A stretch of 64,000 nt of DNA from Kaiparowitsia implicata GSE-PSE-MK54-09C (GCA_019359435.1 JAHHHI010000082.1:1-64000), one strand, 5' to 3'; counted from the first letter of the stretch, positions 53,418 through 63,092 are shown. Translations and numbers: made by a program. Notes: a model not told the origin generated them from the sequence alone.

Positions 53418-55046
53418 TCAAGATTCGGCATTCTCCATCAATGGCTGAAGCTGCTGGTCAAAGCTGCGCCAGCGAGACAGGGCATTGGGATTGGTATCGG
53501 CATTGCGACGTAGCAAGGCAATGCCATCGCGGAAGTCGCGCAGGCCGTAGCGATCGCCCTCTAGCCATTCATTGATCCGCCAACTCATACCAATCAGCGT
53601 ATTGCGCTCATCGATAAAGGCCGGTTCAAAGAGTTGGGGATACCACAAATCAATCAAGATAAACTGCACCGTCTTATCAACGCCGTCATCTTCGCGAATG
53701 CGGATTTCGGGATAGCGCACCGCAGCGCGACGGTTGGAGAGATGGGCGATCGCATATCCAGTAGCTGATACGCTGGCGTCATTGGGGATGCGCGCCATCA
53801 TCGAGCGCATAGCCTGGGCGTGCTGCCACTGCTGCGCGGGCGAGGCATAGACCCAGGGCTGAAATGAATCGGGGATCACCACCGATAGGGCGCGGTTGGG
53901 ATTGGAGGTGAGGGTGAGCACCAGCGCCAACACCATGCACAGCCGCCAAAACTGCCGCACCCGAGGCTGAAAGAACTGGGGATGCGCTGCCCACCACACA
54001 ATTGCACCGTAGAATAGGCCAGGGACGATATACAGGGCATAGCGCAAGTGCAGAGATAGCGCAGTGGAATCTTGCCGAATCAGAGTTTTAAACAGAGGCG
54101 CTGCAATGAGCACCCAGGTGCTCGGCGACAGCAGCGAGACAAAGGCCAAGGGCAGCGCTTGCCCCAGGACAAAATTTAGGGTGCGGGCGGGCGGAGACAC
54201 CAGCTCTTGCAGCAGCCCTAAGGGTTGACGGGCGATCGCTCCCAAAACCTGCAGCGTCGTCGCTTCCTGATTATCAATAAAATGCCCAAACTGTTCCACC
54301 ATAAATCGGCGAGAAATATCGTCCGAAAACATGGGCATAAGCACCGTCGTAGCCAGCACCACATAGCCCAGGCTCATGGCGCACAGTCCCCCTCCCACCC
54401 AGGGATGGCGACGGCTTAGCACAAAATATGCACCAATGCTAAACAGCACAATCCCCGCATCTTCTCGCACCAGCAGCGTCAGCACCGCCAGCGGCCACAG
54501 CAGTCCCCACCAGCGTTTTTCTAGCGCCAGCAGCAGGCTAAAAAGATACAGCGGCACTTGACTAATATCGTGAAAATTGGCAACCGCCGGGGCAATCACT
54601 GCATTGGCGCAGTAATAGCTCAGGGCAATCATGAGCGCTAGGGGCGGCGCAAGGTGCTGCCGGGCCAAGGCATAGAGCACGATCCCCGCTGCGGCAATCA
54701 GGGTGATTTGCAGCACTGATAGCCCTGCTGGAGACTGAACCAGGGCGTAGTAGGGCACCCAGAGCAGCAACGCCGGAGTAAAGTGTTGCCCTAGCCGTCG
54801 ATAGCTCACATCCGGGAATTCCCCATCCTGAATTACGTTGATGGATTCAGTGGAAGACAGCGAACTCTCAAACCAGCGCCCATGCAGCGTATTCCAAAAC
54901 ACTTGGTTGAAGATGCCTTGATCAAACGCGACGTAGGTGGGGTAAAACGCGAAATAGCGCTGCAGCGCGAACAGGCAGCACAGCAGCCAAAACACCAAGG
55001 CGGCAATGAATAGAATGCGCTGCTCTCGCGTAGTCTTGATGATCAC
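53418..55046 (-). CDS. DUF2079 multi-spanning membrane protein
   Basis: 542 residues with about ten helices. The early block YVAFDQGIFNQVFWNTLHGRW and ESSLSSTESI are the DUF2079 signature, followed by GQHFTPALLLWVPYYAL and NFHDISQVPLYLFSLLLALE with conserved acidic residues. The family resembles GT-C glycosyltransferases that use lipid-linked sugars, so a role in surface glycan synthesis is possible. The C-terminal soluble part (about 400-542) has IRINEWLEGDRYGLRDFRDG-like segments. The gene is monocistronic. Confidence 0.88.
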   Translation of the reverse strand: MIIKTTREQRILFIAALVFWLLCCLFALQRYFAFYPTYVAFDQGIFNQVFWNTLHGRWFESSLSSTESINVIQDGEFPDVSYRRLGQHFTPALLLWVPYYALVQSPAGLSVLQITLIAAAGIVLYALARQHLAPPLALMIALSYYCANAVIAPAVANFHDISQVPLYLFSLLLALEKRWWGLLWPLAVLTLLVREDAGIVLFSIGAYFVLSRRHPWVGGGLCAMSLGYVVLATTVLMPMFSDDISRRFMVEQFGHFIDNQEATTLQVLGAIARQPLGLLQELVSPPARTLNFVLGQALPLAFVSLLSPSTWVLIAAPLFKTLIRQDSTALSLHLRYALYIVPGLFYGAIVWWAAHPQFFQPRVRQFWRLCMVLALVLTLTSNPNRALSVVIPDSFQPWVYASPAQQWQHAQAMRSMMARIPNDASVSATGYAIAHLSNRRAAVRYPEIRIREDDGVDKTVQFILIDLWYPQLFEPAFIDERNTLIGMSWRINEWLEGDRYGLRDFRDGIALLRRNADTNPNALSRWRSFDQQLQPLMENAES

Positions 55047-55114
55047 GGCAGATTATGGGGCAGTGGAATAACTGGTTTTAATGGAATAGAGTCGGGATCA
55101 AGAAAGGACGGGGT

Positions 55115-55156
55115 AATTGCCTAATCTCCAAGAGAAATTGCCTAATCTCCAAGAGA
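55115..55156. repeat. 21-bp tandem duplication
   Basis: A 21-base unit beginning AATTGCCTAATC occurs twice in a row, upstream of the DUF2079 gene. This is probably slippage. Confidence 0.85.
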
Positions 55157-55260
55157 ATATGAGGCAACCGCAACAACCTAAGTTGGATGCAGGGCGATCG
55201 CCCCACCCCATCCTCGGCTTGCCAAGACTTGCCTATCTCCCCTGAAACTCTGCTGATTCG

Positions 55261-55458
55261 CTAAGCGACGGAATACCCAGCGGCGGCGATTGCCGCCTTG
55301 ATGGCAGCCTCATCCGCAGTCGAGTCTACCTGCACCTGTTTAGTTTGTGGATCTGCTTGCACAGACGCGGCGGGATCAAGGCCTTGCACGGCTCTGGTAA
55401 TGGTATCGACACAGGCAGAGCAGGCCATGTCGGCGACAGTCATTTGAAGCGTTGTCAT
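55261..55458 (-). CDS. Heavy-metal-associated domain protein, copper chaperone-like (Atx1/CopZ type)
   Basis: 65 residues, MTTLQMTVADMACSACVDTI and onward. The metal-binding MxCxxC motif (MACSAC) and the ferredoxin-like HMA fold are clear, with GYSVA at the end. Such proteins carry Cu(I) to ATPases that supply plastocyanin in thylakoids. I use the ATG at 55458 rather than 55479 because it gives the standard length. No copper ATPase is adjacent. Confidence 0.93.
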   Translation of the reverse strand: MTTLQMTVADMACSACVDTITRAVQGLDPAASVQADPQTKQVQVDSTADEAAIKAAIAAAGYSVA

Positions 55459-55724
55459 GGGGATTCCCTTAACATTCAACCGCTTTTAGTTTACTCTCTT
55501 AGGTCTCGCTGCTTGTGCAGACCTGCCGCCAAGCGGTTCAAAATTTGTGGAAATTGCAGAAATTTCCAAACCTGCAACCATTGTGCTGCATTCTGAAGAC
55601 GTTGCTGGAGTGAGCAAGGCTAAGGGGAAAGCGTTAGGTTCATCCCAGGTTTGCAGCCTTCGATTTACAGCGTTGTCCTAGCACGCGGTTGCCGCTCTCA
55701 CCCTCTCAGGGCTCTCTGGGGTTT

Positions 55725-56609
55725 ATGGATCAGCAGTTTATTCAACTTTTGGTCAATGGCATTGCGGTGGGCAGCATTATTGCGCTGGCGGCCGTGGGGC
55801 TAACGCTTACCTATGGCATTTTGCGTCTCGCGAATTTTGCCCACGGCGATCTAATGTCGTTGGGCGCTTACTGTGCGCTGACGGCAGAGCGGGTTTTGCC
55901 TACAGAGCTGGGGGTGCTGCGAATTTGGGTGGCGATCGCCCTTGGGGCTCTTCTCACAATTGGCGTGGCGCTGCTGACCGAGCGGCTCATTTGGTCACCC
56001 ATGCGCGATCGCCGCGCCTCGTCTACCACGCTGATCATCATTTCCATTGGGCTGGCGCTGGTGCTGCGTAACGGCATCATTCTGCTGTGGGGCACAGCCA
56101 ATCAGCGCTACCAGTTGCCGGTGGTCAGCGCGCTCAATATTTTCGGCATTCGCATCACCCAGGGCCGCTTGCTGGTGGTGGGTCTGGCGATTGTGGCGAT
56201 CGTGGGGCTGCACTACCTGCTGCAACAGACCAAAACGGGCAAGGCGATGCGCGCTGTTGCCGATAACGTGGATCTGGCGCGGGTGTCGGGCATTAACGTG
56301 GAGCGGGTGGTGCAGTGGACCTGGGTGATCGCAGCGGGGCTAACGGCGGTGGGCGGCGGCATGTATGGGCTGATTACGGCAGTGCGGCCTGATATGGGTT
56401 GGTTTTTAATTTTGCCGATGTTTGCGGCGGTCATTTTGGGTGGCATTGGCAATCCCTATGGGGCGATCGCCGGAGCCTATGTCATCGGCATTGCGCAAGA
56501 ACTCAGCACGTATTTTCTCCCGGCGGAATACAAGCTGGCGGTAGCGCTGCTGCTGATGGTGCTGGTGCTATTTGTGCGGCCTCAAGGCATCTTTCGCGGC
56601 ACCCTATGA
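55725..56609 (+). CDS. Branched-chain/neutral amino-acid ABC permease (LivH/NatD type)
   Basis: 294 residues from MDQQFIQLLVNGIAVGSI. About eight helices, with the family marks LTLTYGILRLANFAHGDLM, KTGKAMRAVADNVDLARVSG (ATPase contact loop) and MFAAVILGGIGNPYGAIAGA. In cyanobacteria the LivH-type NatD works with NatA/B/C/E in the N-I neutral amino-acid system, encoded at scattered loci. No partner is adjacent; the gene stands alone and ends in a hairpin. Confidence 0.9.
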   Translation: MDQQFIQLLVNGIAVGSIIALAAVGLTLTYGILRLANFAHGDLMSLGAYCALTAERVLPTELGVLRIWVAIALGALLTIGVALLTERLIWSPMRDRRASSTTLIIISIGLALVLRNGIILLWGTANQRYQLPVVSALNIFGIRITQGRLLVVGLAIVAIVGLHYLLQQTKTGKAMRAVADNVDLARVSGINVERVVQWTWVIAAGLTAVGGGMYGLITAVRPDMGWFLILPMFAAVILGGIGNPYGAIAGAYVIGIAQELSTYFLPAEYKLAVALLLMVLVLFVRPQGIFRGTL

Positions 56610-56654
56610 GGGCGCATTTGCCCTGATCTAAGCTCTAGAAACCCATTAAAAAAC

Positions 56655-56679
56655 GGAGCGATCACTGGGCGATCGCTCC
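56655..56679 (+). terminator. Hairpin terminator downstream of the LivH-type permease
   Basis: GGAGCGATC and GATCGCTCC are perfect 9-base arms, followed by ATTTATA, 46 bases after the stop. The right arm overlaps a HIP1 site. Confidence 0.6.
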
Positions 56680-56901
56680 ATTTATACGGTGTAAGTTTTA
56701 ACGTGTGAGTTTTAGCCAAAACCCCGCTCCGCTGGCTTTGAGGTCAGCCGCAACGCATGGGGATCTTTTATTTCTCAACTTAAGCGCATTTTAAGTGCAT
56801 TGACTTAAACGCACCTAAACGCTTGGATCACTGTTGCCCTCTGGTTAGCGTTTATGCATCCCAAGTCCACACCAATGGGACGCCTTGGGATGGCCTCTTG
56901 A

Positions 56902-57015
56902 TTACTTCAAAACACCAAAGTAATACGCTGCCACCAAGAAGTTGCCTGCCAGCAGCAACAATCCCCAAAACGCACGGAAGGTATAGGGGGGCTTGCTCGT
57001 TTGTTTGGATGCCAT
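56902..57015 (-). CDS. psaX: Photosystem I subunit PsaX
   Basis: A 37-residue protein, MASKQTSKPPYTFRAFWGLL and onward, with one membrane helix ending NFLVAAYYFGVLK. This matches the single-helix photosystem I subunit PsaX seen in Thermosynechococcus and several filamentous cyanobacteria, which binds a chlorophyll at the edge of PSI through its Asn in the helix. The frame extends upstream to 57102, but those residues are not part of the family. It is convergent with the amino-acid permease gene and has its own promoter region. Confidence 0.9.
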   Translation of the reverse strand: MASKQTSKPPYTFRAFWGLLLLAGNFLVAAYYFGVLK

Positions 57016-57135
57016 AAACCTTAGTTCCCTCTCTGTCGAATCACGACGAACATTTGAGGTCATTATTAAACACAGCGGGGATCTTTTTACAAGATGTCGC
57101 AAAAATGCAACATTTCGATGAACAGCAGCCTGCGG

Positions 57136-59664
57136 CTACACATTGGCCTGCTGCCGCTGGTAGAGCGACCAATAGAGCCCTGTCTGGTTCACCAATCCCT
57201 CATGGGTGCCCTGCTCCACAATCACACCCTTCTCCATCACCAAAATGTGATCGGCGCGCTTTAGCGGCGCAAAGCGATGCGCGATTAAAAATAGCGTGCG
57301 CTGCTGTGACACCCGCTGCAAGTTTTGCAGCACCTGCTGCTCTGTTTCTGCATCCAAATTGCTGGTCGCCTCGTCCAAAATCAAGATGGGAGCCTGAGAC
57401 AAAAACATCCGCGCTAGGGTGATGCGCTGCCGCTGCCCGCCCGAGAGCGCCGTGCCCCGCTCGCCCACGTTGGTGTCATAGCCCTGGGGCAAGTCGCAAA
57501 TAAAGTCGTGGGCCACCGCCAATCGCGCCGCCTCCACCACTTGCTCTGCTGTGACCTCGCTGTTGCCCAGGGTAATGTTTTCCAAAATGCTGCCGTTGAA
57601 TAAAAAATCTTCTTGCAGCACCACGGCAATTTGCGGTCGCAGCGAGGAGAGATCGGCGCTTTTGATATCGAACCCATCAATTAAGATCCGCCCCGCTTCG
57701 GGTAAATAGAGCCGCTGAATCAGCTTGGAGAGCGTGCTTTTACCCGAGCCGCTGCGCCCCACAATGCCGACAAACATGCCCGGCTGCGCCTCAAACGACA
57801 CGCCCCGCAAAATGGGCTCTTGCCCACTGTGATAGCGAAAGAAGACCTGATCGAACGTAACCTGCCCCTGCAGATTGGGCAGCGTGAGCCCGGTGCCCGG
57901 TTCGGCCTCGGGTGCCACGTTGAGGATATCGCCGATGCGGTCTACTGCGAGCAACACCTGCTGCACCGTTTGCCAGAGCTGCACCAGCCGCAGCAGTGGC
58001 CCCGTCACCCGCCCCGACAGCATTTGAAAGGCAATCAACTGCCCGATGGTCAGGGTTTGGTTAATCACCAGCCGCGCCCCCACCCATAGAATTAACAGGG
58101 TGGACAGACTGGTGAGGAAATCGCCGAGGTGGTTGCTGATGTTAGCAGTGGTGGTGGCGCGAAAGCCCGTGCGCACAAAGCGGGCATAGAGCCCTTCCCA
58201 GCGATCGCGCGCGGCAGGTTCTGCGGCATGGGCCTTAACGGAGTGAATGCCCGTCATGGTTTCGACCAAAAATGCCTGACTGTCTGCGCTGCGGTTAAAG
58301 GTTTCATTCAGCCACAGGCGCAAAATGGGAGTGCTGATCAGCGTTAACAGCGCAAATAGGGGCAGCACCGCTAGCGCGACCCCGGTGAGCGGCAGGTTGT
58401 AGTAGGCCATCATGCCGAGATACACAACCGAAAAAATGCTGTCGAGCACGACGGTTAGGGCGGTGCTGGTGAGGAACTGGCGGATTTCTTCGAGTTCTTG
58501 CACACGCGCCACGGTGTCGCCCACGCGCCGCGCCTCAAAGTAGGACAAGGGCAGCCGCATCAAATGGCGAAACAGTTGGGCAGACAGGGCCAGATCGAGT
58601 CGGTTGGTGGTGTGGGTAAAGATAAACAGCCGCAGGCTGCCGAGCGCCGCTTCAAAAACGGCAATGAGCAGTAGCCCAATCCCCATCACATCCAGCGTGG
58701 AGAGGTTTTCTTGCACCATCACCTTGTCGATGATCACTTGGGTGATGATGGGGGTGCCCAACCCCAACAGTTGTAAAGTAAACGACGCCAGCAGCACCTC
58801 GCTCAGCAGGCGGCGATAGGTCCACACGGCGGGCAAAAACCATTTGAGGCTGAAGCGCTCTTGGGTTTGCACCAGTTCCACTTGCCACAGGGTGCCCTGC
58901 CACTGAGGTTCGATGAGCGATCGCCCCATTAGCTCACAGACACGGTCGGGCTGCAGCGGGTCGCCCACAATCAGGCGATCGCCCTTCATGCCATAGAGCA
59001 CCACCCAGTGCTGGGGGCTCCACTGCATTAGCGCTGGAAACGGCATCTGTCGCAAGTCGTCCCATTGGGCGATCCGCAGTCGCCGCAGGTGCAGCCCCAG
59101 CTTTTCGCTAGCATCGCTCAGGTGGCGGGGCGTGGTGCCCCGCAGGTGTCGCTGCACCCGCTCTAGCGGCGCAGGCACTTCTAACATCTGGGTCAGCATG
59201 GTGAGGCAGGCGGCAGCGGTGGTCTCTGCACTGGCGCTGGCGATATGGGGATAGCCCGCAATGGGCTGGGGCGCTGGGGAGGGAGGAGATGAGAAGGGCG
59301 ATCGCCCCTTCTCCCAAAACGCCTGCATCTGCGGCGACTGCATCTCGTGCCACAGGGCACTAGGCCACTGCACCACCTGCACCGTCGCGCTGGCGGCTCG
59401 GGCCTTCCACCCAGGCGGCAGCAACAGCAACTCGCCAAACCACTCTCCCGGCTGCAGCCGTCGCGCGTCTTCATCCGGCGCAACCAGCCGAACTGTCCCC
59501 GTCAGAATCACATACTGATGACCGGGCACTGCCGAGAGCCAAATTACCTCCCCTAACCGGTAAGACTGCACCACCGCTGTTTGAATTAGCGCATCGCGCT
59601 CAGCCACCGTGAGCAAGCTCAGTGGCGGGTCGTGCCAGGGCAAAGCAGAGAGATCATGGGGCAT
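57136..59664 (-). CDS. ABC exporter with cyclic-nucleotide-binding-like and degenerate C39-like domains
   Basis: 842 residues. An N-terminal cNMP-like beta roll (about 20-110, YVILTGTVRLVAP, PGEWFGELLLL) is followed by a C39-peptidase-like domain (139-265). There the catalytic Cys region reads SAETTAAACLTML, so the Cys is replaced, while H219 and D235 (QHWVVLYG, VGDP) remain. Then come six helices (about 280-570) and an ATPase domain with Walker A GRSGSGKST at 636-644, LSGGQRQRITLARM and LILDEATSNLD. This is the HlyB-like layout of type I secretion with a non-cleaving C39-like domain. The PPIase upstream suggests it exports a protein. No HlyD-like partner is adjacent. Confidence 0.9.
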   Translation of the reverse strand: MPHDLSALPWHDPPLSLLTVAERDALIQTAVVQSYRLGEVIWLSAVPGHQYVILTGTVRLVAPDEDARRLQPGEWFGELLLLPPGWKARAASATVQVVQWPSALWHEMQSPQMQAFWEKGRSPFSSPPSPAPQPIAGYPHIASASAETTAAACLTMLTQMLEVPAPLERVQRHLRGTTPRHLSDASEKLGLHLRRLRIAQWDDLRQMPFPALMQWSPQHWVVLYGMKGDRLIVGDPLQPDRVCELMGRSLIEPQWQGTLWQVELVQTQERFSLKWFLPAVWTYRRLLSEVLLASFTLQLLGLGTPIITQVIIDKVMVQENLSTLDVMGIGLLLIAVFEAALGSLRLFIFTHTTNRLDLALSAQLFRHLMRLPLSYFEARRVGDTVARVQELEEIRQFLTSTALTVVLDSIFSVVYLGMMAYYNLPLTGVALAVLPLFALLTLISTPILRLWLNETFNRSADSQAFLVETMTGIHSVKAHAAEPAARDRWEGLYARFVRTGFRATTTANISNHLGDFLTSLSTLLILWVGARLVINQTLTIGQLIAFQMLSGRVTGPLLRLVQLWQTVQQVLLAVDRIGDILNVAPEAEPGTGLTLPNLQGQVTFDQVFFRYHSGQEPILRGVSFEAQPGMFVGIVGRSGSGKSTLSKLIQRLYLPEAGRILIDGFDIKSADLSSLRPQIAVVLQEDFLFNGSILENITLGNSEVTAEQVVEAARLAVAHDFICDLPQGYDTNVGERGTALSGGQRQRITLARMFLSQAPILILDEATSNLDAETEQQVLQNLQRVSQQRTLFLIAHRFAPLKRADHILVMEKGVIVEQGTHEGLVNQTGLYWSLYQRQQANV

Positions 59665-59846
59665 GGGGCAGGGACAGAGTTCACCGTCGTTGCTTAGCTG
59701 TCTAACGGTTCGCTTGAGCGGCTGCTAGTAGACTTGAACTCAGCACCAAAATCTTTTGCCAGTCCGCTCCAACCGGGTTTATGTTAGACCGCAAGTGAAT
59801 ACTTAATCCACCAAGACTGATACGCTCTGCTAACAAACAGAATCAC

Positions 59847-60353
59847 CTAATCTTTAAATCTCAATGGAGGGTTTGAATACCATTCATCTCCACCTCCATC
59901 TAGCTTGTAGTTCTGGTAATGAAGCTTAAACGCTGTTTCAAGCTTAGAGCCACCTAAAACGTAGCCAACCAGCTTAAGTCGTTTGGAATTTCCGGTCTGG
60001 AGTTTCTGCATTCGTACAGGAAGGCTAATGGTACGACCAATCTTGATATTGAAGGTCCCTTCCTCTGCCAAGAAGTAAATGAGACCATCCTTATGGTCTG
60101 GGACTTGATTCAGATCACAGCATCGATTGATCTTAGGAATCGGAATTAATGATTCGAGAATACGATTATCTTCCCTTAATAACGTATTCTCAGATGACAG
60201 AACTGCAACCTCTTGTCTCAGTTCACGGTTTTCTTTTTTGACTTCGCGGATCACCTTCCAAGGATTTCTGTATTTCCGCCTTGGCTGGTGGAGAGAATTT
60301 GCAAAGTTGCCTGACTCTAGAAATGAAGCCTTTCCCTGCCCAGTTTTATCCAT
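59847..60353 (-). CDS. Coiled-coil protein with a GIY-YIG / T5orf172-like domain
   Basis: 168 residues. A basic N-terminus is followed by a leucine-zipper-like coiled coil (about 35-70, ENRELRQEVAVLSSENTLLR). The C-terminal domain has IYFLAEEGTFNIKIGRT, SLPVRMQKLQTGNSKRL and GGGDEWY, matching the T5orf172/MUG113 branch of GIY-YIG nucleases found in phages and mobile elements. It is AT-rich and lacks HIP1 sites, unlike the genes on each side. It splits an exporter gene from its PPIase, which suggests insertion. Nuclease activity is not proven. Confidence 0.75.
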   Translation of the reverse strand: MDKTGQGKASFLESGNFANSLHQPRRKYRNPWKVIREVKKENRELRQEVAVLSSENTLLREDNRILESLIPIPKINRCCDLNQVPDHKDGLIYFLAEEGTFNIKIGRTISLPVRMQKLQTGNSKRLKLVGYVLGGSKLETAFKLHYQNYKLDGGGDEWYSNPPLRFKD

Positions 60354-60510
60354 ACTATGTATATTTCAGTAGATAAATTTTTAATAAGGTAGCACAAAAC
60401 CGCCATCACCTAGTGGAGATCAAAGAGATCCCTTTGCAGCCTAGCTACGGCTCCTGTCCTTCCCAAGCAAGATTCAGCTGTCTAACATGGGGAAGCTAAA
60501 GGCGAAGCAG

Positions 60511-60534
60511 CGCCTAGAGGAGGCGTTTTTTTTT
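60511..60534 (+). terminator. Plus-strand terminator-like hairpin without an obvious gene
   Basis: CGCCT-AGAGG-AGGCG forms a 5-bp stem followed by nine T. It reads on the plus strand, but no plus-strand gene lies upstream until 56609. It may end an unannotated transcript or an old insertion. Confidence 0.45.
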
Positions 60535-60538
60535 AAAT

Positions 60539-60576
60539 AAAGCAAAAAGCAACCATGAAAGCAAAAAGCAACCATG
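60539..60576. repeat. 19-bp tandem direct repeat
   Basis: AAAGCAAAAAGCAACCATG occurs twice in a row, directly after the T-tract. The rest of 60,354-60,659 holds no gene. Confidence 0.85.
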
Positions 60577-60659
60577 CCTAAAAAACAGAACTAGCTCAAC
60601 AGGTAAGGTCGTGAGTCCCTTGCACCGGGCTGGGGGGTGAGGGAACAGGATCGAGACGG

Positions 60660-61436
60660 TTACAGAATTAAATTTGACTTTTGCTCAACTTGGAACCGCA
60701 CATCGAGCTGCTTCATTTGTTCCGTCAGCCACAGTTCAAACAGCTCATCTTCTAGCACGTGGCGCACCTGCTCGTCCTCTAGGCTGGCGGGCAGCACCGC
60801 ATCCAACCGAAACAGCCCCCATCGGCCCTCCATATTGACGGGGCCAACCACATCTCCCGGAGAGGCCACATCCAGCTTGGCACGCAGCTCATCCGGCATT
60901 GAGCCTCGGCTGACGGGGCCAACCATGCCATTGGCAATGCGGTCTTCAGTGATGGAATACTCTCGCGCCATGGCCTCAAATGATGCACCTTCGGCCAGTT
61001 GGCGGTTCAGCTCATCGGCTAAGTCTTCCCCATCCACCACAATGCGCGATAGCACGAGCCGATCCAAAAATAGCTTGCGCTCAATAAACCAGCTTTGCAA
61101 ATTCGGTTGCACGATGGAGGTGCGTAGTTGCTCCGCCTGCATCCCCGCTTGCATCTGCTGCCGAAAGGCCTCTAGCGTTAGCCCGTTGCTGGCGAGCCAG
61201 GCCTCAAACTGAGCGGCGTCGGTCAACTGCTGCTGCTGCCGAAATTGAGCGATCACAGTCTGCACTTGCAAATCGCTCACCTGGTACTGGGGATCTTTTA
61301 GCGCCCGTTCCACTAGGTATTGCCGCACAATATCCGCGACAAAGGCTTCGAGTTTGCCGCTGTCATTGAGGTATTGCAAAACCTGAGCCACGCTGATGGG
61401 CTGCTGATCGATAAGCAAAAAGGGGGCAGAAGTCAT
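60660..61436 (-). CDS. SurA/parvulin-like peptidyl-prolyl isomerase
   Basis: 258 residues, helical N-terminal chaperone part (LQVQTVIAQFRQQQQL) followed by a parvulin domain (about 130-240: SRIVVDGEDLADELNRQLAE, EGASFEAMAREYS, NGMVGPVSRGSMPDEL, GRWGLFRLD). There is no signal peptide, so it may act in the cytoplasm. In cyanobacteria such proteins commonly precede a type I secretion ABC exporter, and here the exporter lies about 1 kb downstream on the same strand, beyond the GIY-YIG-type gene. It probably helps to fold or hold the exported substrate. Confidence 0.85.
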   Translation of the reverse strand: MTSAPFLLIDQQPISVAQVLQYLNDSGKLEAFVADIVRQYLVERALKDPQYQVSDLQVQTVIAQFRQQQQLTDAAQFEAWLASNGLTLEAFRQQMQAGMQAEQLRTSIVQPNLQSWFIERKLFLDRLVLSRIVVDGEDLADELNRQLAEGASFEAMAREYSITEDRIANGMVGPVSRGSMPDELRAKLDVASPGDVVGPVNMEGRWGLFRLDAVLPASLEDEQVRHVLEDELFELWLTEQMKQLDVRFQVEQKSNLIL

Positions 61437-61682
61437 GGCTGCAGGGGATGCTCCAGTCGTGAATGAGGGTTAAGCCGGGGGTTCCCCATTGGGGAAATGG
61501 CGCAGGAATTTGGGGCGGGCTCTCGCGTGGACGGGTGGCTGAGGCTGCTGGGGTACCATTAGGGTGCGATCGCCCGACGCAATGCCCGCGCAAAAAATCC
61601 CTCTCTAAATGTATCGGCTATCTGTTCGATATGATCTGTTCGATATGATTAGAGCGTCTGTTTAGAGGCAACTGCAACCAGC

Positions 61683-63092
61683 ATGGATCTAACCGATTTG
61701 GCCTTTACCCCAGCGCTTGACCAGGCGCGGCTGGTTCGCCAGAAACAGGTGTCGCCCCTAGAACTGACAGAGCTATACCTAGAGCGCATTGACCAGCTGA
61801 ATCCCCGTCTGGGCAGCTACTTTACGGTGCTGGGCGACCAAGCTCGCGCTGATGCCGCTGCGAAAACCGAGCGGCTGATGCAGGGTGATGAGGAGCCGCT
61901 GCCGCCGTTTTTTGGCGTGCCGATCTCGATTAAAGATTTAACGCCCTTGGCTGGAGTGCCCTGCACCTATGGAATTTGGGCCTTGCGCGATCGCCTAGCC
62001 GATGCGTCCGCTGGGGTGGTTGAGCGAATTCAGCAGGCGGGATTTGTGATTCTCGGCAAAACCGCCACCTCCGAGCTGGGCGCTGCGCCCTATACCGAAC
62101 CTCGGGGCTTTCCACCCGCTCGAAACCCGTGGAATGTGGACTATACGCCCGGCGGCTCTAGTGGCGGCGCAGCGGCGGCAGTGGCGGCGGGGCTGTGTGC
62201 CGTGGCGCAGGGGTCGGATGGCGGTGGGTCAATTCGCGGCCCAGCCTCGTGCTGCGGGCTGGTGGGCATCAAGCCCTCGCGAGGGCGCGTTTCCCATGCG
62301 CCAGTCGGAGACAAGCTCAGCGGGTTAGCCACCGATGGCCCTCTGGCTCGCACCGTGGCCGATGCGGCGGCCCTGCTGGATGTGATGGCGGGGCCTGTTC
62401 TGGGCGATCCCTACTGGCTGCCCTTACCCGAGCGACCGTTTCTGGAGGCGACTCAGGCGTCTCTCAAACCGCTGCGAATTGGCTACATTACCCACTTTGC
62501 GCCCCTCGGCGACTGCGACCCCCCCTGCACTCAAGCGGTAATGGAAACGGTGCAGCGGTTGGAAGACATGGGGCACCGCGCCGAGCCGGTCGATCTTGAC
62601 TTTACTGATTTGGTGGAGCCGCTGATCACGGTATGGCAGGCGGGGGTAGATATGGGGGTGCCCTGGGTGGTGATGGGGCGGCTGAATCGCTGGCTGTTGC
62701 GGCGATCGCGCCGCAATTCGGGTGGGGCATACCTGCGCGCCGTGATGCAGGTGCAGGCCTTTGCCCGCACGCTGGTGGTAAAAACCCAGCCCTACGATGT
62801 GCTTGTGCTGCCCGTTTACATGCATCCCACAATTCGCATTGGGGAATGGTCGCGCCTGCGGACGGGGCAGTTGTTTGAAAATATTGTGCGCTGGGTCGCG
62901 CCCTGTCCCCCGTTTAATGCCACAGGTCAACCGGCGATCGCCCTCCCGACGGGGTTCACGCCAAACGGCCTGCCCATTGGGGTGCAGCTTGTGGGCCAGC
63001 CCACCGACGAGCAAACGCTGATCACCCTGGCCGCTCACCTCGAAGCCGCCTACCCCTGGAGTCACCACCGCCCCTCTCTAGTGCAGCCGTGA
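61683..63092 (+). CDS. Amidase-signature enzyme
   Basis: A 469-residue amidase-family hydrolase. The Ser-cisSer-Lys triad is visible: Lys in PISIKDLT, cis-Ser and Ser in PGGSSGGAAA and GGGSIRGPAS. The C-terminal FNATGQPAIALPTGF and GLPIGVQLVG are also typical. It hydrolyses amide bonds; GatA is related, but the lack of a gatB/gatC context and the sequence suggest a general amidase. An HIP1 site lies within the gene, as in native genes. It is monocistronic. Confidence 0.92.
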   Translation: MDLTDLAFTPALDQARLVRQKQVSPLELTELYLERIDQLNPRLGSYFTVLGDQARADAAAKTERLMQGDEEPLPPFFGVPISIKDLTPLAGVPCTYGIWALRDRLADASAGVVERIQQAGFVILGKTATSELGAAPYTEPRGFPPARNPWNVDYTPGGSSGGAAAAVAAGLCAVAQGSDGGGSIRGPASCCGLVGIKPSRGRVSHAPVGDKLSGLATDGPLARTVADAAALLDVMAGPVLGDPYWLPLPERPFLEATQASLKPLRIGYITHFAPLGDCDPPCTQAVMETVQRLEDMGHRAEPVDLDFTDLVEPLITVWQAGVDMGVPWVVMGRLNRWLLRRSRRNSGGAYLRAVMQVQAFARTLVVKTQPYDVLVLPVYMHPTIRIGEWSRLRTGQLFENIVRWVAPCPPFNATGQPAIALPTGFTPNGLPIGVQLVGQPTDEQTLITLAAHLEAAYPWSHHRPSLVQP

